DNA of 64,000 bases from DAOOVD01 sp035369845 (GCA_035369845.1 DAOOVD010000005.1:17836-81835); one strand, 5' to 3'. Counted from the stretch's first letter, positions 32,759 through 43,767 are shown. A program made the numbers and translations. Notes: generated by a model not told the origin, from the letters alone.

Positions 32759-33838
32759 TCAATTCCGATCCGCCAGAACCCCCCGCAGGCGCTCCAGAAA
32801 CAGCCCGTTCTCCCCGGCCGTGCCCACGGTAACCCGCAGGCACCGCCGGAGCATCGGCCCGTCCAGGTTGCGGATTAAAACGCCGCGCTCCAGCAACCCG
32901 CCGTAAACCTGTTTCGCCGGCAGGGCGGTCCGGAACAGAATAAAGTTGGCCCGGGTGGGAAAGGCCTCAACCCCGGGCAGTCCCGACAGGCCTGAAAAAA
33001 GCCGTTCCCTTTCAGCCAAAATTTTTTCAATTCTCTCCCTGAAGAGAGGCAGGTTTTCCATAACCACCCTCGCCGCAGTCTGGGAGAAGGCGTTTAAATT
33101 GTACGGCTGCTTTACCTTCAGCAACTCTCTTACCACAGACCGTCCGGCCAGAAGGTAGCCGACCCGCAGGCCGGCAAGGCCGAACGCCTTGGAAAAGGTG
33201 CGCAGGACAATCAGGTTCGGGTGGCGGGCCAGCAAGGGTATGCAGGTTTCCCCCCCGAATTCCACATAAGCCTCGTCCACCACCACAACGGCGTTCGTGC
33301 CTGCCAGCAAACCCTCAATCTCATCCGGCGGCGTGGCGGTACCGGTCGGATTGTTGGGATTGCAGATTATTACCACCTTCACGCCGCGGCTGCCGGCAAC
33401 CCGCTTCAGGGATTCCATATCCACGCTGAAATCGGCCAGGCGCGGCACTTCCACCCTGGATGCCGACGCCACCAGGCCGTACACCCCGTACATGGAGAAG
33501 GTGGGGGGAGTTACGACGTATTCCGCACCGGCGCCGAAAGTGAGCATGATGTTCAGAATCAGCTCGTCCGACCCGTTCCCCACCATTATGTTTTCCGGGG
33601 CCACCCCGGTATAATCCGCCAGGCTTTCCCGCAGCCTCTCCGCGCGGGGGTCGGGGTAGCGGGCGAAATCACGCGAACCGATTTCGCTGAAAATTTTCCG
33701 CAGCACGCCGGGAGGAAACCCGTACGGGTTTTCATTCGCGTCAAGCTTGACGGCTTCCGGAAAATAAGGCGCGTCGTAGGGAGCAAGCGTCTTCAGCTCC
33801 CCACGCACCAGGGAACTCGCGTCAAAAAACGTATTCAT
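32759..33838 (-). CDS. hisC: Histidinol-phosphate aminotransferase
   Basis: PLP-dependent aminotransferase of fold type I. About 359 residues from ATG 33838; a TTG four codons up (33850) is an alternative. It has KLDANENPYGFPP, GNGSDELI, NPNNPTGTATP, VDEAYVEFGG and the PLP Lys in RTFSKAFGLAGLRVGYLLA. It is the first his gene of this run. hisG, hisZ and hisD are not in the window, so they must be elsewhere. Confidence 0.95.
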   Translation of the reverse strand: MNTFFDASSLVRGELKTLAPYDAPYFPEAVKLDANENPYGFPPGVLRKIFSEIGSRDFARYPDPRAERLRESLADYTGVAPENIMVGNGSDELILNIMLTFGAGAEYVVTPPTFSMYGVYGLVASASRVEVPRLADFSVDMESLKRVAGSRGVKVVIICNPNNPTGTATPPDEIEGLLAGTNAVVVVDEAYVEFGGETCIPLLARHPNLIVLRTFSKAFGLAGLRVGYLLAGRSVVRELLKVKQPYNLNAFSQTAARVVMENLPLFRERIEKILAERERLFSGLSGLPGVEAFPTRANFILFRTALPAKQVYGGLLERGVLIRNLDGPMLRRCLRVTVGTAGENGLFLERLRGVLADRN

Positions 33839-33879
33839 CCAACCAAACAACCTTTCGGGGTAAGGCTATCCACTTTGAA

Positions 33880-34203
33880 TCATGGAGCCGGCGCTTTTTC
33901 GGGAATCCCAGTCCGGGCATCAAGGCGGCCGAGAACGAGCTTGTACCCGTCCGCACCGTAATTAAGCGCTCTTTTGACCCTGCTGATGGTGGCCGTGCTT
34001 GCCCCGGTCCGGCCGGCTATCTCGCCGTAAGTAAGGTTCTTCTGAAGCATTTTCGCCACCTCCAGCCGCTGGGCGAGCGACTTCAGCTCCGCAACCGTGC
34101 AGATGTCCTCGAAAAACCGGTAGCATTCATCCGTGTCTTTTAAAACCAGTACCGCCTCGAAAAGCCTGTCCAAAAGCTCGTCCCTCAGTTTTCCGGAATA
34201 CAC
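33880..34203 (-). CDS. YerC/YecD family TrpR-like DNA-binding protein
   Basis: Small helix-turn-helix protein of 107 residues in the TrpR-related YerC/YecD family. Helix-turn-helix segment: LTYGEIAGRTGASTATISRV; before it ELKSLAQRLEVAKML. The GTG start has GGGAGGTG upstream. It lies between the pur terminator and hisC on the same strand and may be co-transcribed with the his genes (41-bp gap). A role in controlling his or a PRPP-linked pathway is attractive from position alone but unproven. Confidence 0.85.
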   Translation of the reverse strand: MYSGKLRDELLDRLFEAVLVLKDTDECYRFFEDICTVAELKSLAQRLEVAKMLQKNLTYGEIAGRTGASTATISRVKRALNYGADGYKLVLGRLDARTGIPEKAPAP

Positions 34204-34269
34204 GGGGCAGCACCTCCCGGTTACAAGCGCGTCTCTTTCACATTTTAATACGCTAAAACATATATATCA

Positions 34270-34336
34270 AGCTAAAAAGAAAGAGCGCTTCCCAAGTGCG
34301 GAAATTTGGAAACCGCCTGCTTTTAAAAAGCGCTCC
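34270..34336 (-). terminator. Terminator of the pur operon
   Basis: GAGCGCTT (34335-34328) pairs with AAGCGCTC (34290-34283) on the minus strand, followed by TTTCTTTTT. The loop contains a second small hairpin (GCGG/CCGC). It begins 5 nt after the purD stop. Confidence 0.75.
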
Positions 34337-34340
34337 GTAT

Positions 34341-35618
34341 TTAAAGCCGCTCCAGCCGCTCCAGCGCCCTGCGCCCGACGTCGCGGCGGTAGTGCATCCC
34401 TTCGAAGTTTATTTTTGCCACGGCGTCATAGGCGGTCTTGATGGCCGAGCGGATATCCCGCCCCACGGCCGTAACGCCCAGCACCCGGCCGCCGGCGGTG
34501 ATTGTTTTCCCGTCCTTTTCGGCGGTGCCCGCGTGAAAAACAACGACGTCGTCCGGCAAGTCCTCCAGCCCGTAAATGACCTTCCCCTTCTCGTAGCGGC
34601 CCGGGTAGCCGCCGGAGGCGAGAACAACGCAGACAGAGGCCTGGTTTCTCCACTTGATGTCTATTTCGTTCAGGCGCCCTTTAAGGACGGCATCAATTAT
34701 CTCCACCAGGTCGGTTTCCAGAAGCGTCAAAACCGGCTGGGCCTCCGGATCTCCGAAGCGGGCGTTGAACTCAAGCACCTTCGGCCCCTTTTCGGTAACC
34801 ATCAAACCGGCGTAGATCACTCCCCGGTAGGTCCGCCCCTCGGCGTCCAGCGCGCGTATTACGGGCTTGAGGATTTTTTCCATGGTAAACTCGTGCACCT
34901 CGGGGCTGTATACCGGAGCCGGCGCATAGGCGCCCATGCCGCCGGTATTCGGCCCCCGGTCTTCGTCGTAAACCCGTTTGTGGTCCTGGGACGAAACCAT
35001 GGGCACGACGTTTACCCCGTCGGTAAAGGCGAGGATGCTAACCTCCTCGCCGACAAGACACTCCTCCACAATCAGGCGCGTCCCGGCCTCTCCGAAAACC
35101 CTGTCCACCATTATCTTCCGCGCCGCGTCGAGAGCGGTCTCCACGTCCCCGGCCACGATCACTCCCTTCCCGGCGGCGAGACCGTCCGCCTTGACCACAC
35201 AGGGAGCCCCCATTTTCCGTATGTACGCGCACGCCTCCGCGTGGTCGGTAAACACGGCGTACTCGGCGGTGGGTATCCCGTATCTGGCCATAATATCTTT
35301 GGCCACCACCTTGCTGCCCTCAATCTCGGCGGCGGCCCTGGAAGGACCGAATATTTTCAGGCCGGCCTCCCGGAACCTGTCGACGATTCCCGCCGCCAGC
35401 GGCGCCTCCGGTCCGACCAGGGTCAAATCCACGGCGTTGCTGCGGGCGAAAGCCAGAAGCGCGGGCACGTCTTCCGCGCCGATACCGGCGCAGACAGCGT
35501 CCCGGGCGATTCCCGCGTTTCCCGGGGCGCAGTAGATTTCTTTCACGCGGGGACTCTGCTTCAGCTTCCAGACCAGGGCGTGTTCACGTCCGCCGCCACC
35601 CACAACAAGAACTTTCAT
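34341..35618 (-). CDS. purD: Phosphoribosylamine-glycine ligase
   Basis: ATP-grasp enzyme making GAR, second step of purine synthesis. 425 residues from ATG 35618, chosen because a G-rich site (GGGGGGAAGG) precedes it and the Rossmann-like MKVLVVGGGGREHAL begins there. ATP-grasp signatures include VVKADGLAAGKGV and LEFNARFGDPEAQPVL. It is the last gene of the pur operon, after a repeat-containing gap of about 290 bp behind purH. Confidence 0.97.
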   Translation of the reverse strand: MKVLVVGGGGREHALVWKLKQSPRVKEIYCAPGNAGIARDAVCAGIGAEDVPALLAFARSNAVDLTLVGPEAPLAAGIVDRFREAGLKIFGPSRAAAEIEGSKVVAKDIMARYGIPTAEYAVFTDHAEACAYIRKMGAPCVVKADGLAAGKGVIVAGDVETALDAARKIMVDRVFGEAGTRLIVEECLVGEEVSILAFTDGVNVVPMVSSQDHKRVYDEDRGPNTGGMGAYAPAPVYSPEVHEFTMEKILKPVIRALDAEGRTYRGVIYAGLMVTEKGPKVLEFNARFGDPEAQPVLTLLETDLVEIIDAVLKGRLNEIDIKWRNQASVCVVLASGGYPGRYEKGKVIYGLEDLPDDVVVFHAGTAEKDGKTITAGGRVLGVTAVGRDIRSAIKTAYDAVAKINFEGMHYRRDVGRRALERLERL

Positions 35619-35654
35619 CAGCCTTCCCCCCATAAATTTTCTTGTAACTATTCA

Positions 35655-35885
35655 GTGAAGCAGTTGCTCAGGCACAGCATTGTCCCCGTTCACTCTGTTG
35701 CTCCACGTCGACAGCACTAAGATTTGCTTCGGGCGAAATTGGGCCGCCTTTAATTCACCATCCCGGTTCGGTTCAGGCTGGCGCGGACGTCCTGTCCGCT
35801 CCCCCAATTTCGCAACCTCAGCTGCGTCTAGTGCTGTTGCCGACGCCACGCAAATCGTTCACTTAGGACAACGCCGTACCTGCAC
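35655..35885. repeat. Intergenic palindromic repeat, copy R6 (purH-purD gap)
   Basis: Arms gcgaaattggg (35733-35743) and cccaatttcgc (35803-35813) are perfectly complementary over 11 bp. Compared with R1, the terminal A-T pair is changed to G-C on both sides. Outer arms around 35707-35720 (cgtcgacagcacta) and 35829-35845 (tagtgctgttgccgacg) also pair. If transcribed with the operon, it would form a long hairpin between purH and purD. Confidence 0.72.
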
Positions 35886-35909
35886 CAGGTTACTGAATTT
35901 TTACTTTTT

Positions 35910-37451
<1,542 letters not shown>

Positions 37452-37519
37452 TTTCATTCCTCCAAATATGGGGACAGTCCCCTTTTATACTATTTTTTCG
37501 AAAACTATTTGACACGAAA

Positions 37520-37725
37520 ATGACTTTTGTGGCAGCGCCTTGTCAGCGCTCACTCCGGTGCTCCACGCCGACAGCGTATCGCTTGCTTCGGACCGGACTA
37601 GCATCGCTGCAAAGGCGGCGGCAAGATTGTTTTAGAGCTGCCCTTTTACCTCAAAGTTTCTCATGCTCGAGGCAGCGACGTCAGCAGCCCGCTGGTTTCG
37701 CGCCGCAGAGGTTTGTGACGGCAAA
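37520..37725. repeat. Intergenic repeat, copy R7 (purN-purH gap)
   Basis: 37529-37575 repeats the left module of R1 (ggcagcgccttgtcagcgct, then ctccacgccgacagc), and 37650-37710 repeats the R2 module. The central palindromic arms seem to be deleted, so left and right modules are joined directly. It ends at the purN stop codon. Confidence 0.65.
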
Positions 37726-38346
37726 TCACGGACGGTCGGTTATGCGTACCTTCCTGCCTTCTATTTTGAGCCGTCCCTCCGCAAAAAGCCTGATCGCTTC
37801 AGGATAGATCCTGTGCTCCTGTTCCAGGATGCGGGCCGCCAGGGTATCGACGTCGTCGTCGTCCAAGACCGGGACGACCGCCTGAATGATGATCGGCCCG
37901 GTGTCCATCCCTTCATCGACAAAGTGCACGGTGCAGCCGCTGAATTTCACCCCGTATTTCCAGGCCTGCTCCTGGCCGTGCAGGCCCGGGAAAGACGGCA
38001 GCAGGGCCGGGTGGATGTTGAGAACCCTGTTGGGGAAGGCGTCGAGAATCGTTTTGCCGACAATCCTCATGTAGCCGGCCAGGCAGACAAGGCCTACTTC
38101 GTAGCGTTGCAAGATATCGACAACCGCCTTCTCGTACTCAACTTTTGAAGGAAACGCCTTGTAGTTGACGTACTCCGCCGGTATGCCGGCCTTCTTCGCC
38201 CTTTCGAGGGCGAGCGCGTCTTCGTTGTCGCTGATTACCACCGCGACTTCCGAATGGATCTTGCCGGCAGCGGCAGCGTCCATGATGGACTGCAGGTTGG
38301 AACCCCGGCCGGAGGCCATGACACCCAGCCGCAACTTCTCTTCCAT
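37726..38346 (-). CDS. purN: Phosphoribosylglycinamide formyltransferase
   Basis: Transfers a formyl group from 10-formyl-THF to GAR. 206 residues, beginning EKLRLGVMASGRGSNLQSI. Catalytic Asn-His-Asp region is visible: LNIHPALLPSFPGLHGQ and HFVDEGMDTGPII. It lies 12 bp after purM. Confidence 0.97.
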   Translation of the reverse strand: MEEKLRLGVMASGRGSNLQSIMDAAAAGKIHSEVAVVISDNEDALALERAKKAGIPAEYVNYKAFPSKVEYEKAVVDILQRYEVGLVCLAGYMRIVGKTILDAFPNRVLNIHPALLPSFPGLHGQEQAWKYGVKFSGCTVHFVDEGMDTGPIIIQAVVPVLDDDDVDTLAARILEQEHRIYPEAIRLFAEGRLKIEGRKVRITDRP

Positions 38347-38358
38347 AACTTCTCCCCC

Positions 38359-39396
38359 TTACAAATAGTGGACCTCTCCCTTTCCTTCCACTACTTCACC
38401 GATGAGGTAACTTCTCTCTCCCATTGCCGACAGCCAACCCATCATTTCTCCCGCTTCCTCTCTTGATACCACCACCACCAGACCTATTCCCATATTAAAA
38501 GTCCGCAGCATTTCCCCCCGCGCCACCCCCGCGCCGGCGATCAGATCAAACACGGGCGGGACCGGCCAGGAACCGGGGCGGATATTTACCGCCGTCCCTC
38601 CGGGAAGTATGCGCGGAACATTTTCAGTCAGGCCGCCGCCGGTAATGTGGGCAAGGCCTTTGACCCGGTAACGCTCAAGCATGGGCAGCACCGTCCTGAC
38701 ATAAATCCTGGTGGGTTCCAGCATTTCCTCCCCCACGGTGCGCCCGAGCTGTTCCAGGTACGTATCCGCTTTATAGCCGTTTATCTCGAATAACACTTTC
38801 CGGGCCAGGGAATAGCCGTTGCTGTGCAGGCCCGAAGACGGCAGGCCGACGAGCACGTCGCCGGGAACGATATCTTTCCCGTCGACAATCCTGCTCCGCT
38901 CCACCACTCCCACGGCGAAACCGGCCAGGTCGTACTCATCGGGGCCGTAGAAACCGGGCATCTCGGCGGTCTCCCCGCCAATCAGCGCGCATCCGGCCCG
39001 TCGGCAGCCCTCCGCCACGCCGCTCACTACGGCCGCCACCTTTTCCGGAACCAGCCTGCCGACTGCAAGGTAATCAAGGAAAAAAAGGGGTTCAGCCCCT
39101 TGCGCCAGGATGTCGTTGACGCACATGGCCACCGCGTCGATACCGACGGTGTCGTGGCGGTCCGTCAGCATGGCCACCCGGAGCTTGGTGCCCACTCCGT
39201 CCGTGCCGGACACCAGCACCGGCTCCCTGTACCTGGCGACGTCAAGGGCGAAAAACCCCCCGAAGCTTCCTATGCCGGCCAGAACCTCCCGGCGGAAGGT
39301 GCTCCTTACGGCGTCACGCATCAACTGCACCGCCCGGTTGCCGGCGTCTATGTCGACCCCGGCCGCGGCATAGGTCAACTCCTTTTCTTCAGCCAT
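38359..39396 (-). CDS. purM: Phosphoribosylformylglycinamidine cyclo-ligase
   Basis: Forms AIR from FGAM. 345 residues with ELTYAAAGVDIDAGN, LVSGTDGVGTKLRVA, DAVAMCVNDILAQGAEPLFF and GGETAEMPGFYGPDEYDLAGF, all family hallmarks. The FGAM synthase that makes its substrate (PurL/Q/S) is not encoded in this operon. Confidence 0.97.
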   Translation of the reverse strand: MAEEKELTYAAAGVDIDAGNRAVQLMRDAVRSTFRREVLAGIGSFGGFFALDVARYREPVLVSGTDGVGTKLRVAMLTDRHDTVGIDAVAMCVNDILAQGAEPLFFLDYLAVGRLVPEKVAAVVSGVAEGCRRAGCALIGGETAEMPGFYGPDEYDLAGFAVGVVERSRIVDGKDIVPGDVLVGLPSSGLHSNGYSLARKVLFEINGYKADTYLEQLGRTVGEEMLEPTRIYVRTVLPMLERYRVKGLAHITGGGLTENVPRILPGGTAVNIRPGSWPVPPVFDLIAGAGVARGEMLRTFNMGIGLVVVVSREEAGEMMGWLSAMGERSYLIGEVVEGKGEVHYL

Positions 39397-39445
39397 AATA
39401 ACCCCCCCAATTCAGTCGCCGGACGTTATCCCGCATTCCTTTTTC

Positions 39446-39489
39446 GGGCAGTGCCCTGTCACCGCTCACTCCCGGTGCTCCGCGCCGGC
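39446..39489. repeat. Intergenic repeat fragment, copy R8 (purF-purM gap)
   Basis: gcagtgccctgtcaccgctc... matches the left module of R4 and R1 for about 45 bp and stops exactly at the purF stop codon. It is a truncated copy. Confidence 0.6.
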
Positions 39490-40926
39490 CTATTCCAGCA
39501 CGTACTTGCCGCCTTCCTCCGGTTTCGAAATTTTCACGGGGTAATCCCCGTCGAAGCAGGCGGTGCAGAAGTTGCCCCCCGCTTCGCCGAAAACCCCCAG
39601 CAGGCCGTCCAGGCTCAAGTAGTGAAGCCCGTCGGCTCCAATAAACTTCCTGATCTCCTCGACGTTCTTGCTGGCGGCGATAAGCTCCTCATCCGACGTG
39701 TCAATGCCGTAATAGCAAGCCTTTTTGATCGGCGGGGAACTCAGGCAGAAATGAATTTCCTTCGCCCCGCAAGACCTGACCATGTTCACTATCCTGCCGC
39801 TGGTGGTGCCGCGCACGATCGAGTCGTCGACTATGATCACCCTTTTGCCGTTCAACAAGTCCCTAACCGGGTTAAGCTTGAGCTCGACTCCCAGGTCGCG
39901 GACGCTTTGACTGGGCTGGATGAAAGTGCGCCCGATATAGCGGTTCTTCATCAGCCCCTCTTCAAAAGGTATGCCCGACTGCTCGGAAAACCCCCGCGCC
40001 GCTATGGTGCCGGAATCGGGCACGGAGATGACGATATCGGCTTCGACTTTGTATTCCCGGGCCAGCTGACGCCCCATTTCACGGCGCACCCTGTTTACGA
40101 CGAAACCGTCCATGCGGCTGTCCGGCCTGGCGAAATAAATATATTCAAAAATACAGTGGGCCTTCCGGCGGGCCTGCCGCGCTTTTAACGAAACCACGCC
40201 GCGCTCGTCGATAATGACAATCTCGCCCGGCTCAACGTCCCTGATCAACTCGGCCCTTACGGTATCCAGGGCGCAGGACTCTGAGGCCAGAACGTAGGCG
40301 TCGCCGAGGCGGCCGAGACAGAGAGGCCTGAACCCGAAGGGGTCGCGCACGCCAATCAGCGATTTTTCCGTAAAAATCAAGATGGAATAGGCCCCCTCAG
40401 TCTCGCTCATGCAGCTCATTATGGCTTCCACCAGGCCGCCGCGGATATGTTTTGCAATCACGTTTACAATGACTTCGCTGTCCGTGGACGACTGAAAAAT
40501 CGCTCCGGCCGCGGCCAACTGCGAGCGGATCTCGGTGGTGTTGGTGAGGTTGCCGTTATGGGCCAGGCCGATCATCCCCCGGGCGTAACGGAACACGAGG
40601 GGCTGCGCGTTAATGGAGTGGCTGGAGCCCATGGTGGAATAGCGCACGTGCCCCACCGCCAGGTGTCCCCGGAAGCCGTTCAGCTTTTCGTTGTCGAACA
40701 CCTCCGCCACCAGCCCCATACCCTTTTGGATCTGAATTCTCTCCCCGTCACCCACGGCAATGCCGGCGCTCTCCTGCCCCCTGTGCTGCAGGGCGTACAG
40801 GCCGTAGTAGGTCAATCTGGCCACGTCGAGGCCGGGACCGTAAATACCAAAAATACCGCATTCCTCGCCGGGCTTGTCAATGTCCGGCAGGCGCTTACCG
40901 AAGCCTTTGCATGTTTCCTCCGGCAT
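39490..40926 (-). CDS. purF: Amidophosphoribosyltransferase
   Basis: Committed step of purine synthesis: PRPP + glutamine to phosphoribosylamine. 478 residues. The N-terminal nucleophile Cys23 follows a propeptide (GEECGIFGIYG), as in the Bacillus-type iron-sulfur enzyme; Cys residues near the C-terminus (NFCTACFDGDYP) fit cluster ligands. PRPP loop VIIVDDSIVRGTTS. PRPP is its substrate, which fits the riboswitch assigned upstream of the operon. Confidence 0.97.
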   Translation of the reverse strand: MPEETCKGFGKRLPDIDKPGEECGIFGIYGPGLDVARLTYYGLYALQHRGQESAGIAVGDGERIQIQKGMGLVAEVFDNEKLNGFRGHLAVGHVRYSTMGSSHSINAQPLVFRYARGMIGLAHNGNLTNTTEIRSQLAAAGAIFQSSTDSEVIVNVIAKHIRGGLVEAIMSCMSETEGAYSILIFTEKSLIGVRDPFGFRPLCLGRLGDAYVLASESCALDTVRAELIRDVEPGEIVIIDERGVVSLKARQARRKAHCIFEYIYFARPDSRMDGFVVNRVRREMGRQLAREYKVEADIVISVPDSGTIAARGFSEQSGIPFEEGLMKNRYIGRTFIQPSQSVRDLGVELKLNPVRDLLNGKRVIIVDDSIVRGTTSGRIVNMVRSCGAKEIHFCLSSPPIKKACYYGIDTSDEELIAASKNVEEIRKFIGADGLHYLSLDGLLGVFGEAGGNFCTACFDGDYPVKISKPEEGGKYVLE

Positions 40927-41102
40927 TTCTACCTCTCCCTTAAAAATTTCGCGGCCCCGCCGCGCACGGCGGTGTCGTCCCGGCTCACCGGTTGTAACGA
41001 TGTCCCGCCGAAAAGCCGGTGCGCCCTTATCGCCATACCGGGGCGTCTTTCAACGGACGCCGGGCAATACCCAAGCAACAAAAGTGTTGCCCCTGTCCGC
41101 CT

Positions 41103-41819
41103 TTACGCCCCTTCTGCCGTCAGTCTCCTGTAAATCTCCCCGTACGCGCTCTCCACGCCGCCCAAATCGCGGCGGAAGCGGTCCTTGTCCAGCTTTTCGC
41201 GGGTGTCTTTGTCCCAGAAGCGGCAGGTGTCCGGAGAAATCTCATCCCCCAGTAAGACCTCGCCTTTGTGCGTGCCGAACTCGAGTTTGAAATCGACGAG
41301 GTCGATGTTCCTGCCGGACAGGTGTTCCAGGAGAATACCGTTCACTTTGAAAGCGGTTTCCTTGATCCTGCTCATTTGCTCCGGCGAGGCCAGGTCAAGC
41401 GCCGCTATGTGGTAATCGTTAATCATCGGATCGCCCAGCTCGTCGCTCTTGTAGTAAAACTCGAGCACCGGGCGGGGAAGGACGGTTCCCTCGGGCATGC
41501 CCAGACGCTTGGACAGGCTCCCGGCCGCGATGTTGCGCACCACTACCTCGACCTTCAGGATCTCCAGGGTTTTCACCAGCATCTCCCGGTCACCCGCCAG
41601 CGTCACAAAATGGGTGGGAACGCCGTTTTTTTCCAAAAGGCGGAAGAACACGGCGGAAATCCGGTTGTTGAGCACTCCCTTGTTGCGGATGGAGCCTTTT
41701 TTCGCCCCGTTGAAAGCGGTGGCGTCGTCTTTGAATTCCACCAGAAACAGGTCCGGATCGTCGGTGCGGTAAACCCTCTTCGCCTTTCCTTCATAAAGCT
41801 GTTCCAGTTTTTTTGCCAT
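41103..41819 (-). CDS. purC: SAICAR synthetase
   Basis: Joins aspartate to CAIR. 238 residues from ATG 41819 with CGGAGG upstream; a longer frame reaching 41999 only overlaps purB. Starts KKLEQLYEGKAKRVY, with FLVEFKDDATAFNGAKKG, and ends with SPDTCRFWDKDTREKLDKDRF-like active-site sequence. In many Firmicutes purS, purQ and purL follow purC. Here a 176-bp non-coding spacer leads directly to purF. Confidence 0.97.
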   Translation of the reverse strand: MAKKLEQLYEGKAKRVYRTDDPDLFLVEFKDDATAFNGAKKGSIRNKGVLNNRISAVFFRLLEKNGVPTHFVTLAGDREMLVKTLEILKVEVVVRNIAAGSLSKRLGMPEGTVLPRPVLEFYYKSDELGDPMINDYHIAALDLASPEQMSRIKETAFKVNGILLEHLSGRNIDLVDFKLEFGTHKGEVLLGDEISPDTCRFWDKDTREKLDKDRFRRDLGGVESAYGEIYRRLTAEGA

Positions 41820-41838
41820 TTCTAATCCTCCGCTCAGA

Positions 41839-43134
41839 TTACAGGCCAAACCTTTTGTATATCTCGTCAACATACCTGAGGTGATAGCCGTAGTCAAAGA
41901 GTTCGTCCATCTCTTTTTCATCCAGCAGCGCGGCGACCTCGCCGTCTTTTTGCAGCAGTTCCCGGAAGCTCTCGCCCGTCCGCCAGGACCGCATGGCATT
42001 GCGCTGCACCAGTTCGTAGGCGCGTTCCCTGGACAGCCCCTTGCCCTCGACCAGAGCCAGCAGCACCCGCTGGGAGAAAATCAGCCCGCGCGTCCGCTCC
42101 AGATTGCGCATCATGTTTTCCGGGTACACCTGCAGGTTGACGATGATGCCCGTCATTTTCGCCAGCATGTAATCGAGGATGATGGTGCTGTCCGGAATTA
42201 TCACCCTCTCCACGGAAGAGTGGGATATGTCCCTCTCGTTCCAGAGGGCGACGTTTTCCATGGCCGCCAGGGCGTTCCCTCTCAAGACCCGGGCCAGCCC
42301 GGAAATGCGCTCGCCAGTGATCGGGTTTCTCTTGTGGGGCATTGCGGAAGAGCCTTTCTGTCCTTTCTTGAACTGCTCCTCCACTTCCAGGATGTCGGTC
42401 CGCTGGAGGCTGCGCAGCTCGGTGGCGAACTTGTCCAGGGTGCTGCCGATTACGGCCAGAGTGGCAAGGTATTCGGCGTGCCTGTCTCTCTGCAGCACCT
42501 GGGTCGAAACCTCGGCCGGCCTCAGTCCCAGCCTCGCGCAGACGTGGGCCTCCACCCGCGGGTCCACGTTGGCGTATGTGCCGACGGCCCCGGAGATCTT
42601 GCCCACGCTTATCGTTTCCACCGCCCGTTTCATCCTTTCGATGCAGCGGTCGGTCTCGGCAACCCAGAGGAGCATCTTGAGGCCGAAGGTAATCGGCTCC
42701 GCGTGAATGCCGTGGGTGCGGCCGATCATAACTGTTTTTCTGTGTATTTTGGCCTTCTCGAACAGCGCCTCCTTAAGCCCGTCCAGCCTCTTCAATATGT
42801 GCAACCCGGCTTCTTTCATCAACACCGAGAGCGCCGTGTCCAGCACGTCCGAAGAAGTGAGGCCGAGGTGCACGTATTTGGCCGCCTCGCCCACGTATTC
42901 CGCCACATTGGTGGTAAAGGCGATCACATCGTGGTTGGTTACCGCTTCAATTTCGGCTATACGGCGAACGTCGAAAGCGGCCTTTTCCTTGATTTCCCGC
43001 AGGGCCTCCGCGGGAACCCGCCCCAGTTCGGCCATTGCCTCGCAGGCGTATATCTCCACGTCGAGCCATTTCCGGAATTTGTTTTCTTCTGACCAGATCC
43101 GCCTCATTTCCGGCAGCGTATAACGGTCGATCAT
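41839..43134 (-). CDS. purB: Adenylosuccinate lyase
   Basis: Fumarate-releasing lyase acting on SAICAR and adenylosuccinate. 431 residues from ATG 43134 with GGAGGTAGGAAG upstream. Signature GSSAMPHKRNPITGER is intact, as are TSSDVLDTALSV and GRTHGIHAEPITFG. It lies between purE and purC, the order typical of Firmicutes apart from the missing purK. Confidence 0.97.
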   Translation of the reverse strand: MIDRYTLPEMRRIWSEENKFRKWLDVEIYACEAMAELGRVPAEALREIKEKAAFDVRRIAEIEAVTNHDVIAFTTNVAEYVGEAAKYVHLGLTSSDVLDTALSVLMKEAGLHILKRLDGLKEALFEKAKIHRKTVMIGRTHGIHAEPITFGLKMLLWVAETDRCIERMKRAVETISVGKISGAVGTYANVDPRVEAHVCARLGLRPAEVSTQVLQRDRHAEYLATLAVIGSTLDKFATELRSLQRTDILEVEEQFKKGQKGSSAMPHKRNPITGERISGLARVLRGNALAAMENVALWNERDISHSSVERVIIPDSTIILDYMLAKMTGIIVNLQVYPENMMRNLERTRGLIFSQRVLLALVEGKGLSRERAYELVQRNAMRSWRTGESFRELLQKDGEVAALLDEKEMDELFDYGYHLRYVDEIYKRFGL

Positions 43135-43230
43135 CTTCCTACCTCCAGGAACGCATCTGCGAATTCTCAAGTGCGCCGGGGAGAGGCGCAGTCAGCCGCA
43201 TTCCCCGGCCCGGCCGGCAGCGGCGCCCAG

Positions 43231-43767
43231 TCAACGCCCGCCGCCCCGGCCCATTTTTTCGAGGTAGCCCTCTATTCCCAGTTCGGCAAGCAAGGCGTTT
43301 TTTTCCTCAACCTGCCTCGCCATTTTTTCTTTCAAGGATACAACCGCCGATCTCACTTCCGGATCCGTCGCCCCGATTATCTGGGCGGCGAGAATCCCCG
43401 CGTTCCTGGCGCCGTTTATGGCCACCGTGGCCACGGGAACGCCGGAAGGCATCTGAACGACGGCGTAAAGGGCGTCAACCCCGTTCAGCGGGCTTGAACT
43501 TATGGGCACGCCTATGACCGGGAGGGGGGTATGGGCCGCGATTACTCCCGGCAGGTGGGCCGCCCCGCCGGCCCCGGCTATGATCACGGCCAGCCCGCGC
43601 CCCGCCGCCGTCCTGGCATATTCGGCAGTCCTTTCCGGGACCCGGTGAGCCGAAATAATTACTGTCTCGCTGTCGATCCCCAGCTCTCCGAGCACGCCGG
43701 CCGCCTCTTTCATAACGGGCAGGTCCGAGTCGCTGCCCATGACGATACCGACTACAGGTTTGGTCAT
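43231..43767 (-). CDS. purE: AIR carboxylase / N5-CAIR mutase catalytic subunit
   Basis: First gene of the pur operon, 178 residues. It starts KPVVGIVMGSDSDLPVMKEA, with ISAHRVPERTAEY and AAHLPGVIAAHTPLPVIGVP. No purK neighbour is present, so it either works with a PurK elsewhere or carboxylates AIR directly; the sequence alone did not let me separate the two classes. The C-terminus is some 15 residues longer than compact forms. The leader upstream carries a ykkC-type riboswitch and terminator. Confidence 0.95.
   Translation of the reverse strand: MTKPVVGIVMGSDSDLPVMKEAAGVLGELGIDSETVIISAHRVPERTAEYARTAAGRGLAVIIAGAGGAAHLPGVIAAHTPLPVIGVPISSSPLNGVDALYAVVQMPSGVPVATVAINGARNAGILAAQIIGATDPEVRSAVVSLKEKMARQVEEKNALLAELGIEGYLEKMGRGGGR

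Noticed and set aside
34296..35720. Plus-strand ORF of 474 codons opposite purD
   Set aside because: Antisense shadow of purD; no motif and low-complexity composition.
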